Positions 17,210 through 25,711 of a stretch of 64,000 bases of DNA are shown here, in pieces (position 1 is the stretch's first letter; each line of letters opens with the position of its first letter). The notes beneath the pieces were generated by a model. It did no database searches. It had not been told where the DNA came from and saw only the letters and a program-made list of their open reading frames with translations. Source of the stretch: JBDHTS01 sp044221445 (GTDB taxonomy: Bacteria > Pseudomonadota > Alphaproteobacteria > Micavibrionales > Micavibrionaceae); the NCBI GenBank assembly GCA_044221445.1, contig JBGAPF010000004.1:68647-132646 (forward strand), read 5' to 3'. A program made the position numbers and the translations under genes.

Positions 17210-17932
17210 ATGATACTTGAAGACGCTAGGGAATTCATATTTCCCATTTTCTCAGTTGAGGCAGAGGGCAATGGTATTCTTTTGGCCTCTAGAGTTTTTT
17301 TGGGAACAGGGTTTTTTGTTACCAGTCAAGGAGACGCAATTACAGCAAGCCATGTATTACCAAAATCAGATGAAATCACACCCCCTAGACGTTTGATTGC
17401 GATCATACAAAAAAGTAATGAAGAGCAAGTTTGCTGGATCAATCATGCAGCTAAATTTGAAGGATGCGATCTTGCTTTGGTAAAAGTAAATTTGAATGAC
17501 ACTAAATATCTGGAAATTTCCGAGGACAACGTTCCGGCAGGCTCAGATATTCAGCTTATCGGCATTCCCAATCATGAGGTTTGGGGTTCGGGAAAAGAGA
17601 TGAGAATTCTTAAAGGACATGTCACCATGTCAGCAAAATTTCTTGAATTAAATTTTGCTATCCCAGCGGGCATGAGTGGCTCCCCGATATTCTTAGAGTC
17701 AAAAGTTATAGGTTATGCTCAGGGAGTCGTAAGAAGTGAGGAATTGCAAGATTCCAGCGAGGAATTAGAAGTGATTTCTAATCAAAAGGAACAAATCACA
17801 CTTACAAAAATAATTCGCATGACTCATTACGGTTTGGCTGTGCCCTTTTCCCACTTGCGTGGCCACGTCTCCCCGATTTTCGACGGCAAAACTTTTCTCT
17901 CATATATTCAGTCTAAAAAGGCTATGCAATAG
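17210..17932 (+). CDS. trypsin-like serine protease, cytoplasmic
   Basis: 240 residues with a chymotrypsin-fold triad: His48 in TASHVL, Asp87 in CDLALVKV and Ser156 in GMSGSPIF. There is no signal peptide, PDZ domain or membrane anchor, so it is a minimal protease core that should act in the cytoplasm. Proteins of this kind occur in stress and defence neighbourhoods, often beside a sensor or effector, but I can assign no substrate. It lies 30 bases after the DUF4037 gene and is probably co-transcribed. Low GC like its neighbour. Confidence 0.78.
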   Translation: MILEDAREFIFPIFSVEAEGNGILLASRVFLGTGFFVTSQGDAITASHVLPKSDEITPPRRLIAIIQKSNEEQVCWINHAAKFEGCDLALVKVNLNDTKYLEISEDNVPAGSDIQLIGIPNHEVWGSGKEMRILKGHVTMSAKFLELNFAIPAGMSGSPIFLESKVIGYAQGVVRSEELQDSSEELEVISNQKEQITLTKIIRMTHYGLAVPFSHLRGHVSPIFDGKTFLSYIQSKKAMQ

Positions 17933-18045
17933 ACATTGGTTTTAATATATTTATTGATTAATATTAATGCGTTAATGGGTATAAAAGTTTGTGCTAAGGT
18001 ATCAACTGCTGCACCATTTTTCAGCAAAAATCCCTTATCAAGGTA
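17933..18045 (+). promoter_or_regulatory. upstream region of the beta-lactamase gene
   Basis: Very AT-rich. It has a perfect 12-base palindrome ATTAATATTAAT (17957-17968), of the length expected for a dimeric regulator, and possible promoter boxes of weak spacing (TTGATT, TATAAA). The second copy of the 15-base repeat (18006-18020) ends 25 bases before the start codon. No ampR/blaI-type regulator is adjacent. Confidence 0.35.
18006..18020 (+). repeat. 15-base direct repeat, copy 2
   Basis: CTGCTGCACCATTTT, identical to 15706-15720. It lies in the leader of the beta-lactamase gene, which suggests that the first copy may be a stranded duplicate of this leader. Confidence 0.7.
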
Positions 18046-18927
18046 ATGATGAGAAAATTTTTTATTAGTATATTGCTGCTTTTTCCATTGGTGGGGTTCG
18101 CTAAAAATATGACTGCGCTCGACTTTATCTCACGTATTGAAGCCTTGGAGCAGGAGGAAGGCGGACGCATAGGCATTGCAGCTGTTAATTTAGAGACTGA
18201 TCAGCGTTTGGGATATCGTTCCCATGAGCGGTTTGCGTTATGCAGTACCTTCAAGCTTCCTCTTGTTGCCGCAGTTTTATCCCGTGTTGACGCTGGTAAA
18301 GAAAATCTCGATCGCTTGGTCGGGTTTGATCAAACGGATATTCAAGACTATGCGCCCGTCGCGAAAGAACATATCAAAGACGGCAAAATGAGTATTGCGG
18401 AATTGGCTGCCGCTGCCATCCAATATAGCGATAACACTGCAGCCAATCTTTTGCTGGAAAGCATAGGCGGGCCGCAGGCGTTTACTCGTTATGTTCGATC
18501 TGTGGGCGACGAAACAACACGGCTGGACCGTACTGAACCCATGCTTAATTCCAATCTCCCAGATGATCTGCGCGATACGACGACGCCAAGGGCAATGGTA
18601 GATACAATGCAGAAACTTCTCATTGAGGGAGCGCTTTCATCAGAATCCAGAGAACAACTTAATATCTGGTTGGTTGGAAATACCACGGGCGGCAAAAAAA
18701 TACGGGCTGGAATACATTCTGCTTGGAAAATAGGCGATAAGACAGGTTCAGGAGATAATGGAGCATCCAACGATATTGCCATTGTTTGGCCAGCCGACAA
18801 AAAACCGTTTTTAATCGCAGTCTATTATACGGGGGCAAGAATCTCCGCAGACAAGCGAAGCGAAGTGATTGCAGAAGTCGGTCGCATCGTAAGCGCCGCC
18901 TTTTATCCGGAACAAAGTCAAAAATAG
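18046..18927 (+). CDS. class A beta-lactamase
   Basis: 293-residue periplasmic serine beta-lactamase. A signal peptide covers residues 1-19 (LLLFPLVGFA). Motifs are complete: CSTFK (Ser67, Lys70), YSDN (128-130), RTEPMLN with Glu164 in the omega loop, and DKTGSGDNG (232-234). A Cys precedes the active Ser, but no partner Cys follows KTGSG, so the disulfide of KPC/SME carbapenemases is lacking. The KTGSGD context with NDIAIVWP resembles the CTX-M/L2-like broad group. A second ATG three bases on is equally possible; AAGG lies just upstream. Spectrum cannot be predicted from motifs alone. Confidence 0.92.
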   Translation: MMRKFFISILLLFPLVGFAKNMTALDFISRIEALEQEEGGRIGIAAVNLETDQRLGYRSHERFALCSTFKLPLVAAVLSRVDAGKENLDRLVGFDQTDIQDYAPVAKEHIKDGKMSIAELAAAAIQYSDNTAANLLLESIGGPQAFTRYVRSVGDETTRLDRTEPMLNSNLPDDLRDTTTPRAMVDTMQKLLIEGALSSESREQLNIWLVGNTTGGKKIRAGIHSAWKIGDKTGSGDNGASNDIAIVWPADKKPFLIAVYYTGARISADKRSEVIAEVGRIVSAAFYPEQSQK

Positions 18928-19204
18928 ATTAACGCTACGGATGATGTTAGATAATTTTCTGCTTAATTTCAGTTGCTTAAGTATGAGAGTTTTCCTATAT
19001 CCGCAGTATGCGCGGCACCTTTTTGTATCGGTATAAGTCAGATAAAAAATGGTTTTTGAATGGTGACAAATATAAGATTACCGAAAAAAATCCCTTCCGG
19101 CTTGATCCAGCATGTTTTGAAGGCACTGCGCTCAGGGCCTTCCTTGCATAGAATGGGTGATTTATTGCAGGTGGAAGAGCGTTATACAAATCCATTATTG
19201 GAAT
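18928..19204. other. intergenic junction, GC shift
   Basis: No gene recognised. It marks the change from AT-rich accessory DNA on the left to high-GC DNA on the right. A GAAGGC / GCCTTC hairpin (near 19118-19141) with a 12-base loop is the only structure noticed. Confidence 0.4.
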
Positions 19205-19639
19205 ATGCGGATGGCTGACATGAAACAGGAAAAAGATCCGTCCCGCCTCATTGATGCGCGGATCTCTGAACTCAACGACTGGCGCGGCGAAACGCTGGCG
19301 CGGATCCGCGCGATCATCCTAAAAACCGACCCCGATGTCATCGAGACGTGGAAGTGGCGGGGCGTGCCGGTGTGGGAGCATGACGGAATACTCTGCACCG
19401 GCGAAACCTATAAAACGGCCGTGAAGATGACCTTCGCCAGGGGCGCCGCGCTGGAGGACCCGTCGGGCCTCTTCAATGCCAGCCTCGACGGCAAGGTCCG
19501 GCGCGCCATCGATTTCCATGAGGGCGACGCGGTCGATGAAAAGGCCCTGGGCACGCTCATCCGCGCCGCCGTGGCGCTGAACATGGCGGCGCGATCCGGC
19601 CGGCCCGCGCGCTCCCGGAAAAAACCAGAGGCTGCCTGA
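19205..19639 (+). CDS. DUF1801 (YdhG-like) protein
   Basis: 144 residues of the DUF1801 fold: MKQEKDPSRLIDARISELNDWRGETLARIRAIIL, ETWKWRGVPVWEHDGILCTGETYKTAVKMTFARGA, and a basic Ala-rich tail. Function unknown for the family; small single-domain proteins of this kind are common in alphaproteobacteria. Start codon uncertain: ATG at 19205, 19211 or 19220, none with a good ribosome site. First gene of the high-GC region. Confidence 0.75.
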   Translation: MRMADMKQEKDPSRLIDARISELNDWRGETLARIRAIILKTDPDVIETWKWRGVPVWEHDGILCTGETYKTAVKMTFARGAALEDPSGLFNASLDGKVRRAIDFHEGDAVDEKALGTLIRAAVALNMAARSGRPARSRKKPEAA

Positions 19640-19708
19640 AACGCCGCGAAGGAACCCAAACCCGGCTCTGGCGTTGGGATGCGTGAGAGTTTTTGAAAGG
19701 ATTCACCC

Positions 19709-19981
19709 ATGCCCAACAAACAAACGCTGCCCGGCGCGCCCATCCAGGAAATTCCCCATCATGACAACCCGGCCCTGAACGCCGTCGGCGCCAACGACCA
19801 GGCGAACGGCAAAAACGGGTTCGATGTGGCCGCCGAGCTCCCGGAACTGAAAGCCGAAGCGGAAGAAAAAATCTCCACCGGGTTCCATGCCGTGGAACGC
19901 TATGTCCGCGACCGCCCGATGGAAAGCGTTGCCATCGCCTTCCTGGCGGGCCTTGCGCTGTGCCGGTCGAAACGGCGCTGA
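19709..19981 (+). CDS. DUF883/ElaB-YqjD-like protein
   Basis: 90 residues. A flexible N-terminal half is followed by a charged helix (AAELPELKAEAEEKISTGFHAVERYV) and a C-terminal YVRDRPMESVAIAFLAGLAL segment with a basic RSKRR end. That ending matches ElaB/YqjD proteins, whose C-terminal helix anchors stationary-phase ribosomes or the membrane. Shorter than usual in the coiled-coil portion. AAAGGATTC precedes the ATG. Confidence 0.65.
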   Translation: MPNKQTLPGAPIQEIPHHDNPALNAVGANDQANGKNGFDVAAELPELKAEAEEKISTGFHAVERYVRDRPMESVAIAFLAGLALCRSKRR

Positions 19982-20089
19982 GCATCCGCCGGTTGTTGCC
20001 GATTGGCGGGAACGGGCCGGCGCAGGGCCGGGAATAATATTTTCCCGGCGGCCATTTAAAAGCGCCAGCCTTTTCAATACAATCCCGGC

Positions 20090-21340
20090 ATGACGCCAGA
20101 TCGCACCCCTGAGACCGCCGCGCCCCCCATGGGCCTGGCCATCGCCATGCCCGCTTTCGGATTTTTCCCGAATCTGGGCGGGGCGGAAATCGGGCTGCAT
20201 AACGTCGCGAAGCGGCTGAAGGCGCGCGGGCACCGGCCCGTCGTCGTCTCCTCATGGAAACATGTGCGGGCCTTGCGCGCGCAGGGCATATCGATGCCCT
20301 ACGAGGTGGTGTCCTATCCGCCGCTATGCCTCGGGCGGTACGGGGCCTGGCCCGGCCTGGCCCAGGCGGCGCTCGACGTTTTTTACGACCGGCTCCAGGC
20401 GAAATACCGGTTCGACGTCGCGCATATCAATTACGCCTTTCCGGTCGGCGTGTCCTTCATCCGCTGGCAGGAAAAAGCGGCGCGCAGGCTTCCGTTCCTG
20501 ATCCAGTCGGTCGGGGAGGATATCCAGAAACAGCCCGAAATCGGCTATGGCCTGCGGCTCGACCCGGCGGTCGAGACCCTGATGCAGCGCTGGCTGCCGA
20601 AGGCCCGGATGGTGACGGCGGTCAGCGAAAGCGTGCGGCATGAATTTCTCGGCCTCGGCGTGCCGGAACGGGCGATCCGCATGGTGTCCTACGGCGTCGA
20701 TGTCGCGCGCTTTTCCGGGCACCGGCCCGCGCAGACGAAAGAGGCGCTGTTCGGGTGCCCTCCCGGCGCGTTCGTGTTCCTGTGCGTCGGGCGCAATCAT
20801 TCGAAGAAGAATTTCGCGCAGCCGCTGCGCGCGCTGGCGCAACTCGTCCAGGCCGGCCATACGAATTTCAGGTTGGCCTATGTCGGCAACGGCGTCGACA
20901 GCCTCCGGGACGATGTCGTGCGCCTGGGCCTTGAGTCCTACGTCCTGTTCCGCAAGCCGCCCCCGATGGAGCGCGGGCGGTATGACGATATCCCCGCGAC
21001 CGGCCTTCTCGATTACTATCGTCTCGCCGATTGTTTCGTGATGCCGTCGATCACCGAGACGTTCGGCATCGTCATCGCCGAGGCGATGGCGTCCGGCCTT
21101 CCCGTCATCGCCGCGGACTCGCCGGGCTGCCGCGACGTCACGGATCATGGGCGCTATGCGCTGGCCTACGACCTGCCCGATGACGGCGCGCTGGCGAAGG
21201 CCATGGCGGCGATGATGGCGGATCCGGCCCTGCGGGCCGAATACCGCGCTTTGTCGCGGGAACGGGCCGTGATTTACGACTGGGACGTGATCACGGACCG
21301 CTATCTCGACTGTTACCGGGAACTGACCAGCGCGCGATAG
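20090..21340 (+). CDS. GT4-family glycosyltransferase
   Basis: 416 residues with a GT-B fold of the GT4 family. The N-terminal domain has PAFGFFPNLGGAEIGLHNVAKRLKARGH (acceptor side). The C-terminal domain has FLCVGRNHSKKNF, and the donor-binding signature SITETFGIVIAEAMASGLPVIAADSPG (EX7E type). It probably adds a sugar to the surface glycan. An internal Met at residue 15 is an alternative start. Its 3' end overlaps the opposite-strand glycosyltransferase by 28 bases. Confidence 0.88.
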   Translation: MTPDRTPETAAPPMGLAIAMPAFGFFPNLGGAEIGLHNVAKRLKARGHRPVVVSSWKHVRALRAQGISMPYEVVSYPPLCLGRYGAWPGLAQAALDVFYDRLQAKYRFDVAHINYAFPVGVSFIRWQEKAARRLPFLIQSVGEDIQKQPEIGYGLRLDPAVETLMQRWLPKARMVTAVSESVRHEFLGLGVPERAIRMVSYGVDVARFSGHRPAQTKEALFGCPPGAFVFLCVGRNHSKKNFAQPLRALAQLVQAGHTNFRLAYVGNGVDSLRDDVVRLGLESYVLFRKPPPMERGRYDDIPATGLLDYYRLADCFVMPSITETFGIVIAEAMASGLPVIAADSPGCRDVTDHGRYALAYDLPDDGALAKAMAAMMADPALRAEYRALSRERAVIYDWDVITDRYLDCYRELTSAR

Positions 21341-22389
21341 AGATCCGCGACTCTCGCCACATGGGCCAGGACGCTGTAACGGCTGGCCGCGTCGTCCCGG
21401 GCCGCCGCGCACACGCTGCGCATCTCGTCCGGCGCCGCCATGAAAGCCGCGATCTGCTGCGCGAAGGCGTCTTCGTCGTCCAGCGGAGCCAGCCACCCCG
21501 TCCTGCCGTGGCGGACAAGCTCCCGGTGGCCGCCGTGGTTGCTGGCCAGGACCGGAACGCCCAGAAGCTGGGCCTCGATCAGCGCGCGGCCCAGCCCTTC
21601 ATTGGCCGCAGGCGCGAGCAGAAGGTCCAGGCTTTTTATCCAGGGCGCGATGGGGAATTTCTGGCCCATGAAGAAAAACCGCTTTTCCAGGCGCGCGTCG
21701 CGCACCGCCTGTTCCGCCCGCCGCCCGCCTTCGGTCGCGTTGTCGCCGAAGATGAAAAACGACGGGTGCAGCCCGGTTCCGGCAAGGCGCTTCGCGATGC
21801 CGATCACCGTCATGATGCGTTTCTGATGATCGAGATGCCCGGCGAAGCCTATTTTGAATCCTTTCACTGACGGGTCGATGCCCGCGCCGTCAGCGCCTGC
21901 GATTTCGACGGGGTTGGGCAGGATCTCCGCGCGCGTCCTGACAGGGTTCGGCAGGTTGTCGCGGCAGAAGGCGCTGATCGTAAGATAGTGATCGACGAAA
22001 GGGGCATAGAGCGCGAGGCGGCGCGAATTGTTGAGACTCCGCTGGTGCCAGATATGGCGCGCGGCCAGCCCGGCTTTGGCGAGCGGCCACAGGCTGTTCA
22101 TGTCGTATTCGTTGGAATGGACGATGTCGATATGGTTCTGTTTCAGAAACCGCCGCAGGGGCCAGACGTTCACAACGGCGCGCCCCAGTTCGTTCCGGGC
22201 GCTCCGGATGCGTGGCAGTTTCAGCCACGGGATGCCGCGTTCGTCGAGATAGCGGGTCAGCGGCCCTTCCTGCGCGACGGCCACGACAGGCTCGATGCCG
22301 GGGGGCAGGTTTTGCGCGAGGGTCAGGGCAGAAAGATGGGAACCGCCGACGACATGGCCGCTGAACGGGTAGAGGACGCGCATCGTCAT
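21313..22389 (-). CDS. GT4-family glycosyltransferase
   Basis: 358 residues, GT-B fold. N-terminal MRVLYPFSGHVVGGSHLSALTLAQNLP; C-terminal GFKIGFAGHLDHQKRIMTVIGIAKRL and PAANEGLGRALIEAQLLGVPVLASNHGGHRE, the nucleotide-sugar binding EX7E region. Last gene of the long minus-strand glycan unit. Its ATG overlaps the stop of the asparagine-synthase-like gene (ATGA). Confidence 0.88.
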   Translation of the reverse strand: MTMRVLYPFSGHVVGGSHLSALTLAQNLPPGIEPVVAVAQEGPLTRYLDERGIPWLKLPRIRSARNELGRAVVNVWPLRRFLKQNHIDIVHSNEYDMNSLWPLAKAGLAARHIWHQRSLNNSRRLALYAPFVDHYLTISAFCRDNLPNPVRTRAEILPNPVEIAGADGAGIDPSVKGFKIGFAGHLDHQKRIMTVIGIAKRLAGTGLHPSFFIFGDNATEGGRRAEQAVRDARLEKRFFFMGQKFPIAPWIKSLDLLLAPAANEGLGRALIEAQLLGVPVLASNHGGHRELVRHGRTGWLAPLDDEDAFAQQIAAFMAAPDEMRSVCAAARDDAASRYSVLAHVARVADLYRALVSSR

Positions 22390-24005
22390 CGAAGATGCGC
22401 CGATTTTTCCGTGACCAGCTTCTGCCAGCCGGACGCGTTTTCACGCTCGTCAAACGCGATGCCGGAACGCAACAGGCCCGCCAGCGCGTAGAAACCTTCC
22501 GCATTCTCCAGGTCGCGCCAGATTTCTTTCCACGCGGACAGGGGCATCAGCTTGAAATGAACGTCATGGCTGCTCCAGTACCGCATGAAGCGGTAGAAGG
22601 ATTGCTTGGCCTCCGGTCCTTTCAGGATGCCCACCGCGCGCCCCGCGCCCAGGACCGCCGCGCGGTTGCGGGGCCAGGGGTTATAGGGTTCGCGGATAAA
22701 GGAAAACAGGTTTTTATAATTCCAGCGCTTCAGGTAGTCGATATAGAGCTTTTGGCCGATGAACTGTTCGAAGGGCAGGTCGGCATAAAAATCCATAAGA
22801 TCCGAATCCCATAACGGCAGCGCCCAGTCGAGCCCGAAATAGTCGTAATTGGACTGGCAGGCGACGACATATTTGCTCTGCCGCTCGCGCCATTCCAGCC
22901 AAGTGTAAAAACGGTAGGTCTGCAGGTTGTCGTCATTGGCGGGAAAGCGCTGGGAAAAATAATCATACTGCGTTTTCAGGAACGGAACCGCCGTGGTTTT
23001 TTTCTGGTCTTCGAGCGACGTCCACAGGCTGAAATGCTTCTTCAGAAAGTAATCGGTGAGCTTTTCAAGCGCGTCGTCCGTGTCCGCCACCTTCGGCAAA
23101 TGGCCGCCGGTGATGTAGTCGCCGCTCTGGCCGTTGACGATCAGCGCATCGGGGCCGAGGGCGCTTTCGCCGTGCAGGCTGCGCAGGGCGAAGAAATCGG
23201 TGAAGCTGGGGCCCGAACTGAGCCGCATGGCATAACGCATAAAATTGGTCGCGTCGTCCGACTCGAAGAAACGCTGCTGCGTCACGTAATCGGGTTCGAC
23301 GAACCGCCAGGGCACGCCGAGGTCTCCGGCGACGCGGGACGCCGTTTTCGCCTCCGTGTTGCCCGCGGCGCCATAGCTGAACGCCTGCAGATGCGGATAG
23401 TTCTTCTCATGCAGCTTGCACAGGACGGCGCGGGAATCGAGCCCTCCGCTCAAGGGCACCCAGATCGTCCGCCCCGCCGCCTGGTCGATCACGCGCGCAA
23501 TGGCGCGGTCCAGAACGTCGCCCAGCGCCGCTTCTTCGTCGCGACCGGGACGGATATCGGGGAAACGCGGTACGAAATCGTAATAACTCTCAACGGCCAG
23601 GGTGGATTTCTGCGCGTCCCACAGCAGGCATTCGCCCGGCTGCAGCTGCCGCACATCCTTCAGCATGGTGCTGCCGCCCTGGCAGTAGCCGCTCGACAGA
23701 TACAACGCAATGGCGGCCTCGTCCGGCGCGCTGTCCGCAAGATAAGGTTTCAGCTTGTCCGGCTGGTCCGCGAGATAGAGCGTACCGTCGCTGACGGCAT
23801 AGAAAAGCGGGAAAGAGCGTGTCCGGTCGACGCAGGCAAAAACATTCTTGCTGGACAATCGCACGATGCCGAAATGAACCCTCTGCCGCACCAGCCATTC
23901 GCGTACGGCGAAGATATTGTCGAGCGAGGGCATCGCGCCGGACGGCCTGCCGGCCTGATGCGTACCGGGCGCGGTTTTGATCCAGGGATGGGAAAGCAAG
24001 ATCAT
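22386..24005 (-). CDS. asparagine-synthase-like amidotransferase
   Basis: 539 residues. The synthetase domain carries the PP-loop motif VPLSGGLDSRAVL (about residue 183), which binds ATP and adenylates a carboxylate. The N-terminal part resembles the AsnB glutaminase fold (VHFGIVRLSSKNVFACVDRTRSFPLFYA) but the nucleophilic Cys2 is missing, so glutamine hydrolysis is not expected and free ammonia or another amine would be used. Between an ABC exporter and a glycosyltransferase, it may amidate a uronic or nonulosonic acid residue. Overlaps both neighbours by four bases. Confidence 0.85.
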   Translation of the reverse strand: MILLSHPWIKTAPGTHQAGRPSGAMPSLDNIFAVREWLVRQRVHFGIVRLSSKNVFACVDRTRSFPLFYAVSDGTLYLADQPDKLKPYLADSAPDEAAIALYLSSGYCQGGSTMLKDVRQLQPGECLLWDAQKSTLAVESYYDFVPRFPDIRPGRDEEAALGDVLDRAIARVIDQAAGRTIWVPLSGGLDSRAVLCKLHEKNYPHLQAFSYGAAGNTEAKTASRVAGDLGVPWRFVEPDYVTQQRFFESDDATNFMRYAMRLSSGPSFTDFFALRSLHGESALGPDALIVNGQSGDYITGGHLPKVADTDDALEKLTDYFLKKHFSLWTSLEDQKKTTAVPFLKTQYDYFSQRFPANDDNLQTYRFYTWLEWRERQSKYVVACQSNYDYFGLDWALPLWDSDLMDFYADLPFEQFIGQKLYIDYLKRWNYKNLFSFIREPYNPWPRNRAAVLGAGRAVGILKGPEAKQSFYRFMRYWSSHDVHFKLMPLSAWKEIWRDLENAEGFYALAGLLRSGIAFDERENASGWQKLVTEKSAHLR

Positions 24006-25711
24006 GATTGTTGCTCCAGCCGGCCGCTGCGGAGGACAAAAACCGTGTCGGCGACGTCGATGATATCACGCTGATGCGATACGGCAATAATGGTGACGGT
24101 GGATTTCAGGCGCCCGAACGTCCGGCAGAGCTGCGTCGCCGTTTCCGCGTCGAGCGCGGAAAGCGGCTCGTCGAGGAGCAGCAGCGCGGGCTTGCGCACC
24201 AGCGCCCGCGCCAGCATCAGCCGCTGGCGCTGCCCGCCGGAAAGACGCCCGCCGCGTTCGCCGACCACGGTGTCGAGACCTTCCGGGAAATGTTTCGCGC
24301 CGAGATCAAGGCCCGCGAGGGTCAAGGCGTCGAGGATGTCGCCGTCCGTATAACCGGAGCGATGCAAAGTGACGTTGGCGCGGATCGTGTCGTTCAGCAG
24401 GACCGGTTCCTGCGGCAGATAGCCGAGACGGGAACGGTAGGCCGCAAACTGGCCTTCCGCCAGGGTCTCGCCATCCAGCGACAGGCGTCCGCTTTGTGGA
24501 AGCTGGAGCCCTGTCAGAACGTCGAGCAGCGTGGATTTTCCCGCGCCCGAAGGGCCGAGGATTACGGTCAGGCTGTTGGCCGGAAATCGCGCGGAAAGTC
24601 CGTCGAGGACGGTACGTTCGTCGTAACTGAAGCCGATGCCGGACAGTTCCAGCATACGCCAGTCCGGTAAAGGCGTGACGGAGCCGGCAGGTTCGCGGAC
24701 GGATGCCAGCTGGATGCGATGGCGTTTATATGTATCGAGAATGCCGTCAAAGCCGGTCAGGCTTTGATAGGCGGTCTGAAACACGGACATGTAGGACATC
24801 AGGCGCTGCAGCAAAATCGCCATGAACATCAGTTGCGCCAGAGGCTGGGGCCAGACGATGGTGAACATGATGACGCCGAAGCACAGGCACAGGGCGAAAG
24901 CGGGCTCGAACACGCTTTGCAGCGCCGCTTTGCTCATGACCTCGCGCCGGTACAGCATGCCCAGCCTTTCGGTGCTGTGGGTCAGGAGCGGGCTCAGCGT
25001 TCCCTGCAGATTCATCGCCTTGATGCTTTTGATCCCGTTCAGGATCTGCGTGACCTGGTCGGCAAGCCTGCTGCGTTCCGTGGCCTGCAGGGCGCAGACA
25101 TCGCGATGGATCCTCACAAGCGCGCGGATACAGAAAAAAATCGCCCCGCCGATGACGAACGCCGCCCCGGCGACCAGCGGCGAGGCGATGAACGACAGCC
25201 CGGCATAGAGAAAAACCTGGAACAGCGCCGAAATAAACCGCACCAGTGCTGGGAAAGCGAAACCCAGGCGGTCGGGTTCGCCGGTGATCAGGTTGCTCAT
25301 TTCCCCGATGCGCAGGCTGACGAAATAGGGCCAGCGCGCCTCCATCAGCCCGGTGACCAGCTCGTCCCGTACGTCGCGCGCCACGATGGACGATGCGCGT
25401 CCCGCTTCATGCAGCGCTATGATGTTCAGCAGGGATTTAAGAAGGATGCCGGTAAAGAAAATGCCCAGAAGCAGGGGCATGGAGGGTTTCAGCGACAAAG
25501 CCGCGAACGCCTCCCTGACAGCCGACGTCATGGCGTCCGGCGGTGCGCCCGCGGACTGGCCGTCCAGTACCAAGGCAATAATGGGCAGTATGCTCAGAAG
25601 GCCGACGCTTTCAAACAGCAGGGCCAGCGTGCTCAACCCCACGCAGCGCCAGAGGAGCCCAGGGTAACGGCGCATAATGAAACCGGTGATGCGCGGCAGG
25701 CGGCGGGTCAT
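24002..25711 (-). CDS. ABC exporter half-transporter (PglK/MsbA type)
   Basis: 569 residues. A six-helix membrane domain (about 1-310) is joined to a nucleotide-binding domain with Walker A GPSGAGKST, Q-loop LGYLPQEPVL, signature LSGGQRQRLMLARAL, Walker B LLLLDEPLSALDA and H-loop AVSHQ. Acts as a dimer. In a glycan locus the expected role is flipping a lipid-linked glycan, as PglK does. ATGA overlaps on both sides place it firmly in the operon. Confidence 0.9.
   Translation of the reverse strand: MTRRLPRITGFIMRRYPGLLWRCVGLSTLALLFESVGLLSILPIIALVLDGQSAGAPPDAMTSAVREAFAALSLKPSMPLLLGIFFTGILLKSLLNIIALHEAGRASSIVARDVRDELVTGLMEARWPYFVSLRIGEMSNLITGEPDRLGFAFPALVRFISALFQVFLYAGLSFIASPLVAGAAFVIGGAIFFCIRALVRIHRDVCALQATERSRLADQVTQILNGIKSIKAMNLQGTLSPLLTHSTERLGMLYRREVMSKAALQSVFEPAFALCLCFGVIMFTIVWPQPLAQLMFMAILLQRLMSYMSVFQTAYQSLTGFDGILDTYKRHRIQLASVREPAGSVTPLPDWRMLELSGIGFSYDERTVLDGLSARFPANSLTVILGPSGAGKSTLLDVLTGLQLPQSGRLSLDGETLAEGQFAAYRSRLGYLPQEPVLLNDTIRANVTLHRSGYTDGDILDALTLAGLDLGAKHFPEGLDTVVGERGGRLSGGQRQRLMLARALVRKPALLLLDEPLSALDAETATQLCRTFGRLKSTVTIIAVSHQRDIIDVADTVFVLRSGRLEQQS

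Noticed and set aside
18046..18927. KPC/SME-type carbapenemase
   Set aside because: A Cys precedes the active Ser, but the second Cys that forms the carbapenemase disulfide is absent after KTGSG.
22386..25711. Lasso-peptide cluster (asparagine-synthase-like plus ABC transporter)
   Set aside because: No transglutaminase-like protease, PqqD-like protein or precursor gene is present, and the flanks are glycan genes.
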